In this document: positions 1-12,085 of the stretch, in pieces
Numbering within the stretch: the stretch's first letter is position 1
How the letters are laid out: every line of letters starts with the position of its first letter
The notes under the pieces: model-generated
The model's input: the letters and a program-made list of their open reading frames with translations, nothing else
The model's database searches: none
Told to the model about the DNA's origin: nothing
Translations under genes and position numbers: made by a program
NCBI RefSeq assembly: GCF_000801105.2
Contig: NC_079517.1
Location: forward strand, 24,558,973 to 24,622,972
DNA: 64,000 nucleotides
Origin: Raphanus sativus
Lineage: Eukaryota > Streptophyta > Magnoliopsida > Brassicales > Brassicaceae
Direction of reading: 5' to 3'

Positions 1-2758
1 AGGGTGACCTCTACTCCCTTCTGCAGAGGTCGACCTTCAACCACGACTCTATCAGCCTCAATATCTTCATTACGATTAACTGGTTCTTGAACTTGTACTG
101 AATCTTGAAGGAACTCTAAACAAAATGCAACACATTCTCCAGCTAAATACCCCTCAGCCATACATGCTTCTGGCCTTGCATAATTCTTAACAAAGGCCTT
201 TAGTGTTTTCATGTACCTATAACTCAGTCAAGCAATATTAATATTAGTCAAACATCATTGCAAGAAATACATTAATCGAAGCAAATGAGTACATCAAACC
301 TTTCAAATGGATACATCCAGCGGAAGTGAACTGGTCCTCCCAAGCGTGCCTCTTTTGAGAGATGTATTGGAAGGTGGAACATGATATCAAAAAGAGATGG
401 AGGGAAGAAGCGCTCCAGTTGACACATTGTTTCCACAAACTCTGTCTCCATTAATATAAGTTTCTCCGGGTCAATGATGCGTTGGCACAACCTGTTAAAG
501 TAGCTGCATAATCTGTTAATGGCAATCCTAGGACCACTATGCAACAACCCTCTTAATGCAGCTGGTAACAAGTTCTGTACTAGCACGTGATGATCATGCG
601 ACTTTAAACTACCTAAATTAGGAGGGTTAACTGAAACACTATTTGCAATATTTCCACAATAACCATCAGGACCTCTAAACTGAGATAACCTTTTGCAGAA
701 AATGGTCTTCTCTTTCTTCGATAGCCAATACGATGCTGGAGGTAAGTATGTTTTCGAACCCCTAACCTCTGTGTGCAAGTGACTTCTGATTCCAATATCT
801 GCTAAGTCTTTTCTTGCTTTCAAACCATCTTTTGACTTCGAACTTTGCATCAAGATAGACAGTATAGCATCCGACACATTCTTTTCAACGTGCATAACGT
901 CAATATTATGACGAACATGCATATCCTAAGACATTAAACAAGAAACTGTTAGGCATATTCATATACAAGAAGGAGAGAATATAGTTCCTGATTACTATGC
1001 TTTACCTTCCAGTAAGGTAGTTCAAAGAATATTGATCTCTTCTTCCACCGCCATAGATCATTTGATTCTTCACACTCTTCTTCTTCACACTCTTCTTCTT
1101 GAACCATCTCATCATCTTCCAACTCTGGTCTTCTCCTTTTTTTCTCCTTATCTAGAGGTCTTCCAAAATCATTCCTAAAAGCTTGTAATGTCTCATATAT
1201 CTCAGCGCCAGTTTGTATCCTACTCGCATTCCCTTCCTCCACTGTGTTGTCGAACCAAGCTTTTTTATATCTGTAACGATGGCCAGGCGGTAGTCTCTTT
1301 CTATTTCCCATGTAGACAAACTTGCGGCTGAACTTAAGCCACCTAGAAGGTGTATCCTTTCCACATACATTGCATGCTTGTTTCCCCTTCACTTTACATC
1401 CAGACAAGGTTCCTAATGCTGGATAGTCACTGATACTCCAAAGCAGCAAGGCTCTAAGTGTGAAATTCTCCTTCGCAAATGAGTCATAGACTTCAATACC
1501 CTCAGCCCACAAATCTTTCAGATCATCTATTAATGGTGCTAAGTAGACATCTATGTTATTACCAGGAGCTGTTGGACCAGGGATCAGCAATGTCAACATT
1601 ATATTCTCAGCCTTCATACACATCGTTGGAGGCGTGTTGTAGTTCACTAACAACACTGGCCATGTGTTGTGATTGGTGTTTTGCATGGAGAAAGGGTTCA
1701 TCCCATCTGTAGAAATTCCAAGTCGAAGATTCCTTGGTTCAGCAGCAAAGTCTGGCCATTTATCATTCACTTGTGCCCAAGAGATAGAATCAACGGGGTG
1801 TCGCATCGTACCATCTTCAGTCGCATTGGTATAGTGCCAACGCAGATCTTCAGCCATCCTCTTTGATCTAAACATCCTCCTAAACCTGTCCTTGATTGGA
1901 AAATATCTAAGGACCTTTGCCGGAATCCCCACATTTATCTCATTACTGTGCTTATCCATTTCCCATCTTGAAACTTTGCATCTTGGACAGCTTTGTAGGT
2001 TCTCATACTCCTTCCTATACAGTATGCAATCATTCTTGCAAGCATGAATATTGTCGTAGCCGAACCCAAAGATCTTCAGAAATTTCTTGATTGCATCCAT
2101 ACTCTTTGGAAGCACATTGTCTTCAGGTAGCATATCCTTAAGCAAAACCAACAGCTGATCGAAGTAATTCTCAGACACACCACTTTTAACCTTGAATCTG
2201 TAAAGTCCCATGATTGCTGAAACCTTCGTGTGTTTGATTGTATACAATCCGAGTACAATGGCGTTTCAGCGTCTCTTAACTTTTTCCTAAACTCAGTTTC
2301 CTCTGCTGCTTCATCACCATCATTTGGCTCCACCCCACTTTCATTCGTCTGATTTGGACCATCTTCATCCATGGAGAATGCTGTCTTAAACAACTCATAT
2401 GCCTCCCTTTCATTGCCAGGACCAGTGTCTTCTTTAGATTCTCTTTTTTCACCATGAATACTCCAACAAGAGCTCTTGTACTTCTTATCCATACCCCTAA
2501 TCACTAGATGCTCGACTATTTTATCAACTAGCTGATGGCTTAAATTGCGGCAGTCTCTGCAAGGACACAGCATTTCAGACAGATTTCCCAATCTTCTTGC
2601 TGATGAATACACGAAATTAGTTGCTCCTTCTGAGTACTCGTCACTATTCCTACATGATATATCAGAAAAAGTAGTTAGCTTTCTTTCAATCGGTGAATAC
2701 AAGTGAGCTCGAGAGATCTTAGGTTATACCTTGGCAGCCAAACCCACGTCTTATCCAT
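1..2758 (-). pseudogene. tnp2-like CACTA transposase, frameshifted and cut by the window edge
   Basis: Catalytic transposase of a CACTA element. Best exon model on the minus strand: 2758-2730, 2649-1006, 925-300 and 216 to beyond base 1, all with GT/AG introns. Exon 1 starts MDKTWVWLPR and joins NSDEYSEGATNFVYSSARR, the transposase-associated zinc domain with paired cysteines (LCPCRDCRNL). Exon 2 holds the Transposase_21 region (CPRCKVSRW, then SISTDGMNPF and SDYPALGTLSGCKVKGKQAC). Exons 3 and 4 read as the C-terminal DUF4218 region (DVMHVEKNV; YMKTLKAFVKNYARPEACM). Reading frame is lost near 2230-2245, between LYSDC and KHTKVSAIMGLY, so this copy probably gives no full transposase. The start at 2758 is chosen because it supplies the family's usual MDK-W beginning. 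Upstream, on the same strand, is the accessory gene. Confidence 0.85.
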
Positions 2759-3808
2759 TTGCGTTATTTCAATCGGTGAACGGAACTAAGAGTCATCCAA
2801 ATCAAAGATAACGAGACATACACATCTTTCAGATCTTAGATTTGTTCTGAAAAAAGAGGATGTTTTGTTTGGAGTTGTGTTCTGAGAGAAGAGAATGAGA
2901 AAAACAAATGAACGGTTCTGATCAAAGTAAGTTCAGTAAATCAAACGGTGTAGGATTAATCAGTCTGCGATCTTAGTGGTGGCTCCTCATTGGCTTAGAA
3001 AAGAACGGCTCTGATCAATGATGGCGAGATGTATCCATCGGCGTATGCAATTTCCACGTCTGCAATCCTGTAGGTTACTCCCCATTGGCTCTGAGTATTA
3101 ATTTTGTTTGAAATCAGAAAATTAACATAAAATAGATTTATAAGCAAAAAAAAAGTAAATTAAATTTTAAAATTTTTATTACTAGTATTCCAATTTTTAA
3201 AAAATAATTTCGTATATATATAAAATTTTTATATGAGTTTTTATAAAACTCATCAATATAACTCATGTATTCATAAACACTAAGACATAGTTGTATGTAC
3301 AAAGACTATAGAGTTTGGAATTTTGGACAAATGAGTTTTATAATTTTTTTAACAAATGTCTTTTATAAAATTAAGATTACAATATGATTTCTTATAATTT
3401 AAAAATCTATCATCTAAAACAATTTAGGGATTTGTTTGGGGTTTAGGGATTTGGAATAAGGGTTTGGAGATTTGTTTGGGGTTTAGGTATTTCTTTGGGA
3501 TTTACGGATTTGGAATTAAGGTTTGGAGATTTGTTTGGGGTTTAGGGATTTTTTTAGGGTTTAGGGATTTGGACATAGGGTTTGGAGATTTGTTTGTGGT
3601 TTAGGGATTTGTTTGGAGTTTAAAGATTTGAACGATAGTACACAAGATTATATCTTAATATTACACATAATATTTGTTTTTTGTTTGTGAACTTACACAT
3701 AATATCACACATAAATATTACACATAACTTCACATAAGTTCAAACTAGAAATACAACTAGAGCCGTCGAGAAAAAAAAACACAACTAGAGCTACATTGTT
3801 TCAGACTT
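2759..3808. other. CACTA spacer with degenerate telomere-like repeats
   Basis: No gene is seen between the two CACTA genes. The 2760-3100 part is the likely 5' flank and leader of the tnp2-like gene. From about 3425 to 3640 runs a degenerate array of GGTTTAGGGATTTG-like units resembling the plant telomere repeat TTTAGGG. The rest is AT-rich. Confidence 0.6.
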
Positions 3809-6746
3809 TCACACCAACTTCAGTTTATCATTTGGCCATGCCACAACCGAACCTATTACATCAGAGATGTATTCAATCTCTGAATTTGGCCTCCACACCT
3901 TTGCATCACCAATCTTAGCCACTTCAACCCACACCTTGCTTGCATTTGGACCCAGGGGCACAAAGTGACACAGCTCTTTCGGATCAGTTGAAGCCACTCT
4001 TCCTTCAGCTACCTTACGTCCGGTGTTGCTGCAGTCGAAGAGAATACACTTCTGCTTTGCACTTTTGGTGGTACTAGTGCTGCCTGACCTCTAAAACTCA
4101 ACAAGTTCCAACGTCAACCAACAGACAAACAAATACAAGGTTATTCATTTCAATAACATACCATTGCTTTTTTCTTTGCTGGTTTGGTAGGTGATGCTGT
4201 TTTCGTGGCTGCAGGTTTTGCAGGTGTTGCAGCTGTAGTGATCGAAGCCATGATTTCAAACTTGAGGAGTGGCCATGCGATTTTCTCGTTAATTGCATCA
4301 CCAATCAAAAACATCTCCGCAGTTGGCCTCCACAAATGAGCATTATCTTTAAACACCTTCACCACTTCAATGCTCACCGCATTTGGACCCAGAGGTATAT
4401 TGTTAACCATCTCTTTGGAATTAGATGAGCACAGGAGACCTTCAGCAATAACCTCTTCTTCTTCTGAAGTCCAGTCATAGATTTTGCATCTTCGAGTTTC
4501 GCCTTCCTTGTGTTGCTACAATGTAACAAGCTAATGATGAGAGACCTATACTTATGTCGAAAAAGTACTAGATTAAAAAACTTTACCATCGATACATCTT
4601 GAGACGCTACTGGATTCCTGTCCAAAACCACTTTATTTATTGGCCAAGCTACTTTGCATCCCACTGCGTCCTCAAGAGATAATACATCTGTCGTAGGCCT
4701 CCAGAGAAAAGCTTCCGAGATTAATGCAGACTTAACAATAACAGCCACTACATTAGGACCAATAGGCACACGACCAATTTTGTACATCGGTTCATCAGAG
4801 CAAAATTCTCCTTCACCAACAACTACATCTTCTGACTCAAACCAATCCAGTATTTGTACTCTGACTCCTTCTTTGAATCCAACACTTGTCTCAGATGTTT
4901 CAGTCTCACCATTAGTTTTCTGTGAGAAGAGAAAACCATTATTAATTATTAACTGTAATCAGACCAGTTGAGTAAATGTAGTGAAAACGAGTAACTTCTT
5001 TCCAGCTAACTCTCGGACCATGCCCTTCAACTCTTCAATCTCACTAGCCATATCAGCAATCTTTGCGTCTCTAGATTGCAGAAATGCTAGTTTAGTAGCC
5101 GTAATCCCTCTACCAAACCCCCTTACTCGTCCAGGTTTGTCTTTTCCCAAAATCTTGGTGACAGCATCCTCCCTTATGTTATCAGCAGCTGATGTAGAGT
5201 CCATTTGACTATCAAGTGACTGGATTTGTTCCTGATACGAACATTTATACACAATATAACTCAATGATCATAATCCAAGAAGATGAAACACAATATATAA
5301 CAAGTTCCAGAATTCTTACAATAGTCTCAGCATATTGAGGCTTCACGGGTCTACCATCAGCGTGAGTATGTCCCGCAATCCATACCTTACTCCTACTCAC
5401 TTTTTTCGGGTCTTGACTCTTTTTTTTCTATATGAAATACATACATATATCTCAGTACACAGAGGTTTAATGATTCTAATAAGCTATACAATATATAGAT
5501 GTTTGAGTACATATTACTTACCATATCATAAGCTAAACGAATCATTCCTTTGCGGCTGGTGGTATGAGGAATCTGATTTTTTCTCAGCTCTCGGTACCTA
5601 TTACTTATTTCCTACAATATAAATATGAATGTGACTAAATCTATAAGACATGAAATAAGACATAATTAAATTTATAGAACATGACATATAAATATGGATA
5701 ATTTACCGTGAATCTTGAGGTAGTCTTGCTCCTAACCCAAGTGTTCCACACTTGTATAGATGGGACGTTGCTGGGTTTTAATTTTAATCTCTCAGCAGCA
5801 GTCTTCGCTGCCCGTACTTGTGACACTAGCCTTGACTTCCCAGCCCTCCACAAGCTTCCCAACTGCTTGAAAATAACAGCTTTATGCCACTCTTCTTGCA
5901 AGTTAAACCTCCCCTGCATCAAAATAAGCAAAGGTCAAACATGTTTATAATGTCATATTGTGGTTCAATAAAGCATATATATACCTGAATTTCTTCCCAC
6001 ATTGTTGCTTTAGTCGCTGCATCAAGTCTTCTCCAATCAGAAAGTGTTACCGGAACATGTTCCCTCACAAGAGGACCAAGAAAAGATGATAGTGTTACTG
6101 AACCAGGTCCAACATGCTCACCAAAGTCAGTGAATGTGACCGCAACCTTTTCATTAGGATTTTCAGCCACTCTACGCATCTTTGTTGGTCCTTTTCTATT
6201 TTTTTCTTTCACTTCTTCCCCTTGTAGCTCAACTCCTTCGTTACTAGGAATCTCATCATCTTGAGCATTGCTGACTTCTTCGTTCCCTTCCTCATTGAGA
6301 ACTTCATCTTCTACCATATTAGCAGGTTCTCCATCATCCTCTTTCTGTTCCTGTCCTTTCAAACAAGCTTCTCCTTCTTCTTTATCATCTTCAGACCTTG
6401 CCTTCTCAGCTTGATCAGCCACTGGTGTTACATCTTCCGGTGTTACATCTTCTACCTCATCATCTCGCGGAATATATTCTGGTGTAACATCTTCTAGCTC
6501 ATCATCTCGCGGAATATATTCTGGTGTAACATCTTCTAGCTCATCTTCTACCTCGTCATCTTGAGCAGCCACTTTCTTGATTCTACTACTTCTTCTCGTT
6601 GGCATTAGAACTAAAGCCTTTGTTGGGGCAGCCACTTTCTTTGTTGTTCTTTTCTTCACTGTTAGTGTTGGATCTACTACATCCAAGCCTTGATTACGTC
6701 TACTCCGACGAGAACCAACTTGTCCTCCTCCTCTTGTTTTTGCCAT
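3809..6746 (-). CDS. CACTA accessory protein, Transposase_24-type with three C-terminal repeats
   Basis: Second gene of the CACTA element, matching plant proteins called Ptta/En/Spm transposase; in En/Spm the accessory protein binds element ends, a role inferred here. Minus-strand exon model: 6746-5985, 5913-5707, 5611-5522, 5427-5320, 5231 to about 4986, 4919-4587, 4515-4162 and 4090-3809; most junctions are clear GT/AG, the fifth exon's end is uncertain. The N-terminus is basic (GSRRSRRNQG), then very acidic with repeats. The core (TLSDWRRLD, RFNLQEEW, ISNRYRELRK, GHTHADGRPV) is Transposase_24. A helical stretch (IADMASEIEELKG) follows. The C-terminus has three repeats with (I/L)GPN then WRP then VAWP, as in DUF8039-like domains. 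A 5'-UTR intron from 7100 to about 6750 is likely. The frame looks open throughout. Confidence 0.8.
6457..6540 (-). repeat. Two 42-bp in-frame coding repeats
   Basis: Two near-identical 42-bp units encode the acidic repeat LEDVTPEYIPRDDE in exon 1 of the accessory gene; a third, partial unit adjoins at 6415-6456. The unit length is a multiple of three, so copy number can change without breaking the frame. Confidence 0.8.
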
Positions 6747-7071
6747 TTCTGAAACTGATAAACAAATCCAAAATCAAATCGGAACCCACAATCATATTCA
6801 AAATCTAAACCGAACAAACCCATAATTGAATAATGTGTTAACGCGGACATGCATGTGAAAAGAGATTCGAATCGAAGAGATTCTATGAACTAAACTGATA
6901 ATATGGAAATTAAAACCAAACTAAACATCAAAACCGAATTGCATGTTCAAATCGAAACCGAAAATCACAAACTTTCACATGTCCAAATCAAAATCAAATC
7001 TCAAAATCGAATCGTTTTGCCAAAATCGAATCCCAAAATCACATGAAGAAACAATATCAATCGATGAGATA

Positions 7072-7150
7072 TAACACTCGAGAGTTTCTGAGAAACATAC
7101 CTGCTGAAGCTTCGATTCGTGAGAACACTCGGGAGTTTCTTAGAAACAGT
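7072..7150. repeat. Direct repeat in the accessory gene's 5' leader
   Basis: AACACTCGRGAGTTTCTKAG occurs twice about 50 bp apart in the probable first, non-coding exon of the accessory gene. Confidence 0.5.
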
Positions 7151-7339
7151 GAGAAAGTGAAGAGAGTGAAGAATGATCTAGAGTTTAAGGAATCGAGACG
7201 TATTTGTTTACTTATTTTTTTTTTTGCTTTAAAATAATATATTTTTACATTTACGATAGCTAATATCTTTAGATCTGCAATGGTAAGGCGGCTTCACTTT
7301 GTTAATTTACGCGGTCAAATTCTTTTCTTTTCCCGCGAT

Positions 7340-7458
7340 TACAAACATAGCGTTTCAGTTTAATAAACGCTATTATAAAGGCCAGTGTTGGTATACAATA
7401 GCAGAGCTGTAAAAAACGCTATACTACGACGCTATTAATACCCACATTTCCTGTAGTG
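7340..7458 (-). repeat. CACTA terminal and subterminal repeats
   Basis: The terminus (CACTACAGG read on the minus strand) is followed by the 9-mer AAACGCTAT at 7365-7373 and 7414-7422, its complement ATAGCGTTT at 7347-7355, and a shorter GACGCTATT at 7429-7437. Short subterminal motifs in both orientations are the usual binding sites for the accessory protein of CACTA elements. Confidence 0.7.
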
Positions 7459-9021
7459 GGCCAATCAATTCTTTGTGTACACTTTTCAATAGATTTTCTT
7501 TCATGATCCTCTTTCTCATTTATCATATCAACTGCTACTTTGCATGCATAAATATCATCGACGTCGATTTGTTTATCAGTTCCATTTTATTTCATACATG
7601 ACATCACTTATTGAGATCTCTTTATTGTCTCAGGTACCTGAATATCTTTTAGTCATGTTTAATGTCTCTTCTGAAGATCATTCAAAAACTTTATTTCCTC
7701 TTGACCATTACAATTTATGCTCATTTCCATTTACGAGGATTCTTATTTTTGGAACCGATTTGTATACCACGCTATAGGCGTGACTAGCAGTTTGATATTA
7801 TTCTTCTAGAACATCAATTCTTATTGGAGCATTTGCAGCTGGTATTGTGAGTTGACCACTCTATTTATGTGGGTCAGTCGTCAATGTGCCTGACAACTGC
7901 GTTACTAAGCTTTGTAATTGAATTATCTTTTGCAATATATTTTACATTCTCTTTAGTCCGAGGATCAATGATAATTCATTTCAACTTATTCCAGCTGTTT
8001 GTTTTCTTCCCCTTGTGTTGGAAATACTAATTCACTTTTAGCATTCATATAGAGCCTTACTTATATCCTTCGGGGATTGCTCAATATTTTTAATAATCAA
8101 TGGAGATTCATATCCAACATATATTACCAACCTCATTTGAAAACACATCTTATTAAGCTCTGCGTGGAGCAACTGAAATGTATATTGCACATCTAGAATT
8201 CTTAGACGAAGATGGTTGGTTTCGTACCCAATACCAATTGTGGGGAGAACTAGTGATTACTTGTTGGCTTGATGTGAATTAGTGCTTTTCAAATGTTTAG
8301 CAGTTATCCCAGTGAATTTTTTGTAGTCGTCAAAGACTTAAAGACATGATTTCACCAATAAAGATGCATGGTGGGTGATCAGTCCACCAACATCTCTTTT
8401 ATTCATGCCAATATTTTATTTGGCTGGTGAAAACCAATTTATCGTATGAGCAAGCAACATATATAAAATCATTCAGAAGAATCTTCTGGTTCTTCAGTGA
8501 TTATACACATAATTTTTTTTCAGTATTATTCGCATCATTACTGAACCAAAATGGTATAACTGGTTCATACCAAGTATTTTGTAAGCTTCTGGTTTACAAT
8601 ATATTTATCTCCATTACAATAACCTTTGTATAGTATAATTTATAAGAGAATCTAGATACTTTCTCTACAACGCTTTTACTACCTTGAGAAATATTTATGG
8701 AAGTAATTTAGCATTTCCTTTGCTTAGTATCTCAAAATAACTTGTCTCAAAATTCCATAGATTTACTTTAAAAAGGATTCATCAATCTCACTTCGAGTGG
8801 AAACATAATCTTCTAGATGTTTCACTTATTATAATATATGAGATTCTTTAACTCTTCCTCTCGAGATGATAACACTACAGGTTTATCAATCTCAATTGAA
8901 TCTCATATTAGAATCCACAAGATGCCTTACATGGGCCATGTATTCTTTCTTAGATCTTTCTTACTTTTGAGACTTATAAGAATATAACACATTAAGGATT
9001 TAAATTTCATTCTTATGTGCA
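7459..9021 (-). pseudogene. Copia pol remnant (integrase region)
   Basis: Many frame changes, but short stretches fit the plant copia order. Reading 5' to 3' on the minus strand: LRILDVQYTFQ (8190 region), IYVGYESPLIIKNIE (8120-8080), a decayed match to the family's GRPVGSKDKNPRKRK stretch (around 7770-7740), ISISDVMYEIKWN (7605 region), then DDIYACKVAVDMINEKEDHE and CTQRIDWP directly against the CACTA end. In intact copies this is the integrase C-terminal part leading into reverse transcriptase. No usable reading frame remains. Confidence 0.7.
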
Positions 9022-9030
9022 ATGATATTA

Positions 9031-10004
9031 GACTTATTCTTGGGTTCACCCCTAGAGTGAACCTTGAGGTTCACCCAACCAATAAGAATCAATCATTTCA
9101 CAATTGATATCTTTTAAAAAAGGAAACAAAATATTATCAAGTTATATTATATTTTTAAAATAAAAAGTATTAGAAATAAATAAAAATAATAATATATGCA
9201 ACAAAAACAATTTAAACTCCGTCATCAAAACACTAAACCCTAAACTCTAAACTCTAAACTAAAACCATTAAACACTAAATCTTAAAATACCAAATCCTTA
9301 ATCCTAAAAAGAAATTAGGGATTAAGATTAAGGGTTTAGTATTTTAAGATTTATTGTTTTAGTGTTTAGTGTTTTTAATTTAAAATTTAGGTTTATCCAA
9401 GTGTTTATGATTTATCCAAGGGTTTAGGATTTAGAGTTTAGGATTTAGTATTTCGATGATGGCGTTAAAATATCAAATTATTTTTTTGCATATACTAAAA
9501 TTTAGGGATTAAGATTAAGGGTTTAGTATTTTAAGATTTATTGTTTTAGTGTTTAGTTTAAAATTTAGGTTTATCCAAGTGTTTATGATTTACCCAAGGG
9601 TTTAGGATTTAGAGTTTAGGATTTATGGTTTAGTATTTCGATGATGGCGTTAAAATATCAAATTATTTTTTTGCATATACTAAAGTTTAGGGTTTAGACT
9701 TTAAGATTATCTAAGGGTTTAGCGTATACCCAAGGGTTTAGGGTATATACTCAAGGGTTTGGGGTTTATGATTTAGGGTTTAGGGTTTTTTTTTTTGATG
9801 ATGTTTAAAATATTTTTTTTTTTAAAATCATTTTTTGTAACTACTATTATTTTTATTTGTTTTTATTTTATTTATTTTAAAAACATAATATAACTTGACA
9901 ATATTTTATTTCTTTTTTTAAAAGATATCAATTGTGAAATGAGTGATTCCTATTGGTTGGGTGAACCTCTAGGTTCACTCTAGGGGTGAACCCAAGAATA
10001 ACTC
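9031..10004. mobile_element. Foldback MULE-like non-autonomous element (974 bp)
   Basis: Both ends carry the same inverted terminus: GACTTATTCTTGGGTTCACC on the left, GAGTTATTCTTGGG as the complement of the right. Identity continues inward for about 80 bp or more, including a palindrome (GGTTCACCCCTAGAGTGAACC-like). The 9-bp direct repeat ATGATATTA flanks it at 9022-9030 and 10005-10013, which suits Mutator-like elements. There is no ORF. The interior has CCCTAAA-type motifs on the left and TTTAGGG-type motifs on the right. Confidence 0.75.
9300..9684. repeat. Tandem duplication of about 190 bp inside the foldback element
   Basis: The stretch from TTAGGGATTAAGATTAAGGG to TTTTTTTGCATATACTAAA occurs twice in a row (about 9304-9492 and 9498-9684) with only small differences. 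The element is therefore longer than its founder form. Confidence 0.75.
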
Positions 10005-10013
10005 ATGATATTA

Positions 10014-11340
10014 TGTACTCTTCTGGAGCATCATATATCATCTTCTTGAACATTCTATAAGATTTATACTATCTTATATTGTACTCACAATAATTTTTTT
10101 TCATCTACAGATGATTGAATAATATCTCTTCTTTATTACCATCTTTATTTTCTCAACTTCAATTCAGAATTTGAGTTCTAAAAAGAAACTCATTGGTCAT
10201 GACCTTATTTATATTCACATTCACGTCTACAACCACTTTTATGATCACTTTCTTGACCATTACTATTTATGTGAATTTTCTTTCTCAATGTCATATTTCT
10301 CTTCAGGAGAATGGTTCATAATCAATTAGACGCAATTATATCAATAGCTCATTATTTTTCTCAGTCTCAAGGAGACAAAATATAATTATAAACTTCTTTA
10401 ATCCCTTTTCTCAAATCTTGTGTCTACTGGACAACAAGTATTTTTAATATATATGCATCATTAAAATTTTCTTCAAGAAAATTTATTTTTAAACTTAACA
10501 TTTAACATAGTTAAGACTTATTTACAGACTTATGTCTTGTAATCTTTAGACGCAAAATATATAATGAGCTTTAGGTAATCATATTCAGGTGATTATAACC
10601 TTCTTTGGATTATTCTCCAAAACTTAATATATCTTTTAAGGTCAAATCTTAAATTTAAAATACACATGTATAATATAGTTATAAATTAAAAGATAAGAAA
10701 AATGAAATCATTCTTAAAAAAAATAGAATGCAAACTATATATGCATAGATTAATGTACAAAATTTATAAAGGCAATATCAATATTCTATAATTAATGTAT
10801 TAACGATTTTCACAAGTCATATAAAGGAATATTGATTCAACGATTTTCACAAGTCAAATTAAACGCACTTACTTACTGCAGTGGCTAACAAAATCCCAAA
10901 ATTATTAAACTAAATTGGTATGAGCCATTCGATATATATTAACAAAACTATGGGATGCAGCCGTAAGGTGAAACCCAAAACCAGAAATACATGCAGCCAT
11001 ATAACTCGTAAGTTACTAAATCAATATGCTTTGAAATACTAATCATTAAGAAAATATGATCACCACATATGATTAAAGAAAATACATACGAACACATACT
11101 GGCATTAGCTTATAAATATCGACAAGATCTCTTTTAAATCAAACGATTTTCTTTCCTTAAAATAAAGATAGATCAATATTGTCGACTAAAGCTCCTAAGC
11201 TCATACTGTGTATTAGTGTATGGATTCATTCTTAGAAACCATGAATTGATAATAAACATAATTTGAAGAAGGATTGAATATTGATCAAAACTATAAAAAA
11301 ATATAAATCTATACCTATTAACTTAAGATCGTTAGAACTT
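10014..11340 (-). pseudogene. Copia gag and leader remnant
   Basis: It continues the copia element upstream of the foldback insertion. Short minus-strand stretches resemble plant copia gag, such as IYFASKDYKT near 10560 and a GTGGTTGTAGACGTGAATG stretch near 10230 that could derive from the GRGRG-rich tail. The remainder is too decayed to assign residue by residue. The 10640-11330 part reads as leader sequence without coding signal. Confidence 0.45.
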
Positions 11341-11353
11341 TGTGCTGATAACG

Positions 11354-11516
11354 TGTTATAAAGTAGATAATAGAAAAGAGGAATTGGTGTGTCTTATTCT
11401 ATGAATAATGAACTCCTTATATAGGATACAATAGTTTGGGTACAAAGTCTAATTTGGAGTAGGGAACAAGTAAATCTAAGACTTTCCATATGGACATCAC
11501 CACAATATTTATAACA
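11354..11516 (-). repeat. Short 5' LTR of the copia element
   Basis: The 163-bp block starts TGTTATAAA and ends TTTATAACA on the plus strand, so it has inverted TG..CA-type ends. Read on the minus strand it has a TATA box (CCTATATAAGGAG) and is followed by CGTTATCAGCACAAAG, a leader or primer-site-like sequence seen after short copia LTRs in this plant family. Confidence 0.65.
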
Positions 11517-11940
11517 ATTTTTTTTTCTGATTTTTAAAGAAAAATCAAATTAAAAGTGAACCAAACATTGAAGGACAACACCAGGACACTTCTTATTTAA
11601 GGACAAATGAAGAAAATCTGGGACATTTATTCGTGGGACCCACGCCGAATCACCTAAGGACGAAGTGTAGGACGTGCCGATAATCATGGTCTAAGGCTTT
11701 GATCTGTACTCTTTTTCTAAGTCCATGTGGCTTAATAATATTAAGTTGGCTTAATAATATTAAGTTGACAAAAAAAAAACCTATACCATTAAAATATGAT
11801 ATACTTCTAATGCAGAAATATCTTCAAATATGGCACCAAGATAACAATAACTATAGAAGATTCAAATAGCTTTTCAGCTTTCGTTTGGGTTTTATTTTCT
11901 TTTAGATAGTTATGATTATTTTCTTCTTTTCTTAAATTTA
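11517..11940. other. Unassigned spacer
   Basis: No gene is seen. It contains a perfect tandem of GGCTTAATAATATTAAGTT near 11729-11767 and a stretch rich in AAGGACA and GGGACCCACG motifs (11570-11660) that looks repeat-derived but that I cannot name. Confidence 0.4.
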
Positions 11941-12085
11941 TAATATATTTTTCCTATTAGGGTTTGTCTAAAGGAGAGGGCTATATAAACAAAGCTAATG
12001 CTCTTTTGTTTGGTAGACTTTGATTAATAAATTTAGAGCTTTTGTTTTTAATACCTTGTTTATATTTGATTAAATTCATCAAACA
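11941..12085 (+). repeat. Probable right end of an LTR with TATA box
   Basis: GGCTATATAAAC at about 11979-11990 is a good plus-strand TATA box. It is followed by a T-rich stretch ending TCATCAAACA at 12085, then a leader and a gag-like start codon at 12246. The left boundary of this LTR was not found. Confidence 0.4.

Larger units (their letters stand above)
1..7458 (-). mobile_element. CACTA (En/Spm-type) transposon, right-hand part
   Basis: The plus strand reads CTGTAGTG up to 7458, so the minus strand starts with CACTACAGGAAATGTG, a typical CACTA terminus. Inside it, on the minus strand, lie a Transposase_24-type gene (6746-3809) and a tnp2-type gene (2758 to beyond base 1), the usual two-gene content of plant CACTA elements. 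The other end is outside the window, so the 3-bp target duplication cannot be checked. The sequence to the right (from 7459) reads as copia polyprotein on the minus strand, so the element landed in a copia copy. Confidence 0.85.
7459..11516 (-). mobile_element. Decayed Ty1/copia retrotransposon, interrupted twice
   Basis: Minus-strand order is 5' LTR (11516-11354), gag remnants (about 11340-10014), pol integrase region (9021-7459). It is split by a foldback MULE-like element (9031-10004) and cut at 7459 by the CACTA element, so the 3' half of pol and the 3' LTR are missing. Frames are broken throughout. Confidence 0.75.

Noticed and set aside
2225..2250. Programmed frameshift in the tnp2-like gene
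   Set aside because: No slippery site is visible and tnp2 genes are normally read in one frame, so a disabling indel is simpler.
3425..3640. Telomere end
   Set aside because: The TTTAGGG-like units are heavily degenerate and embedded within a transposon; the same holds for 9230-9790 and 34990-35200.
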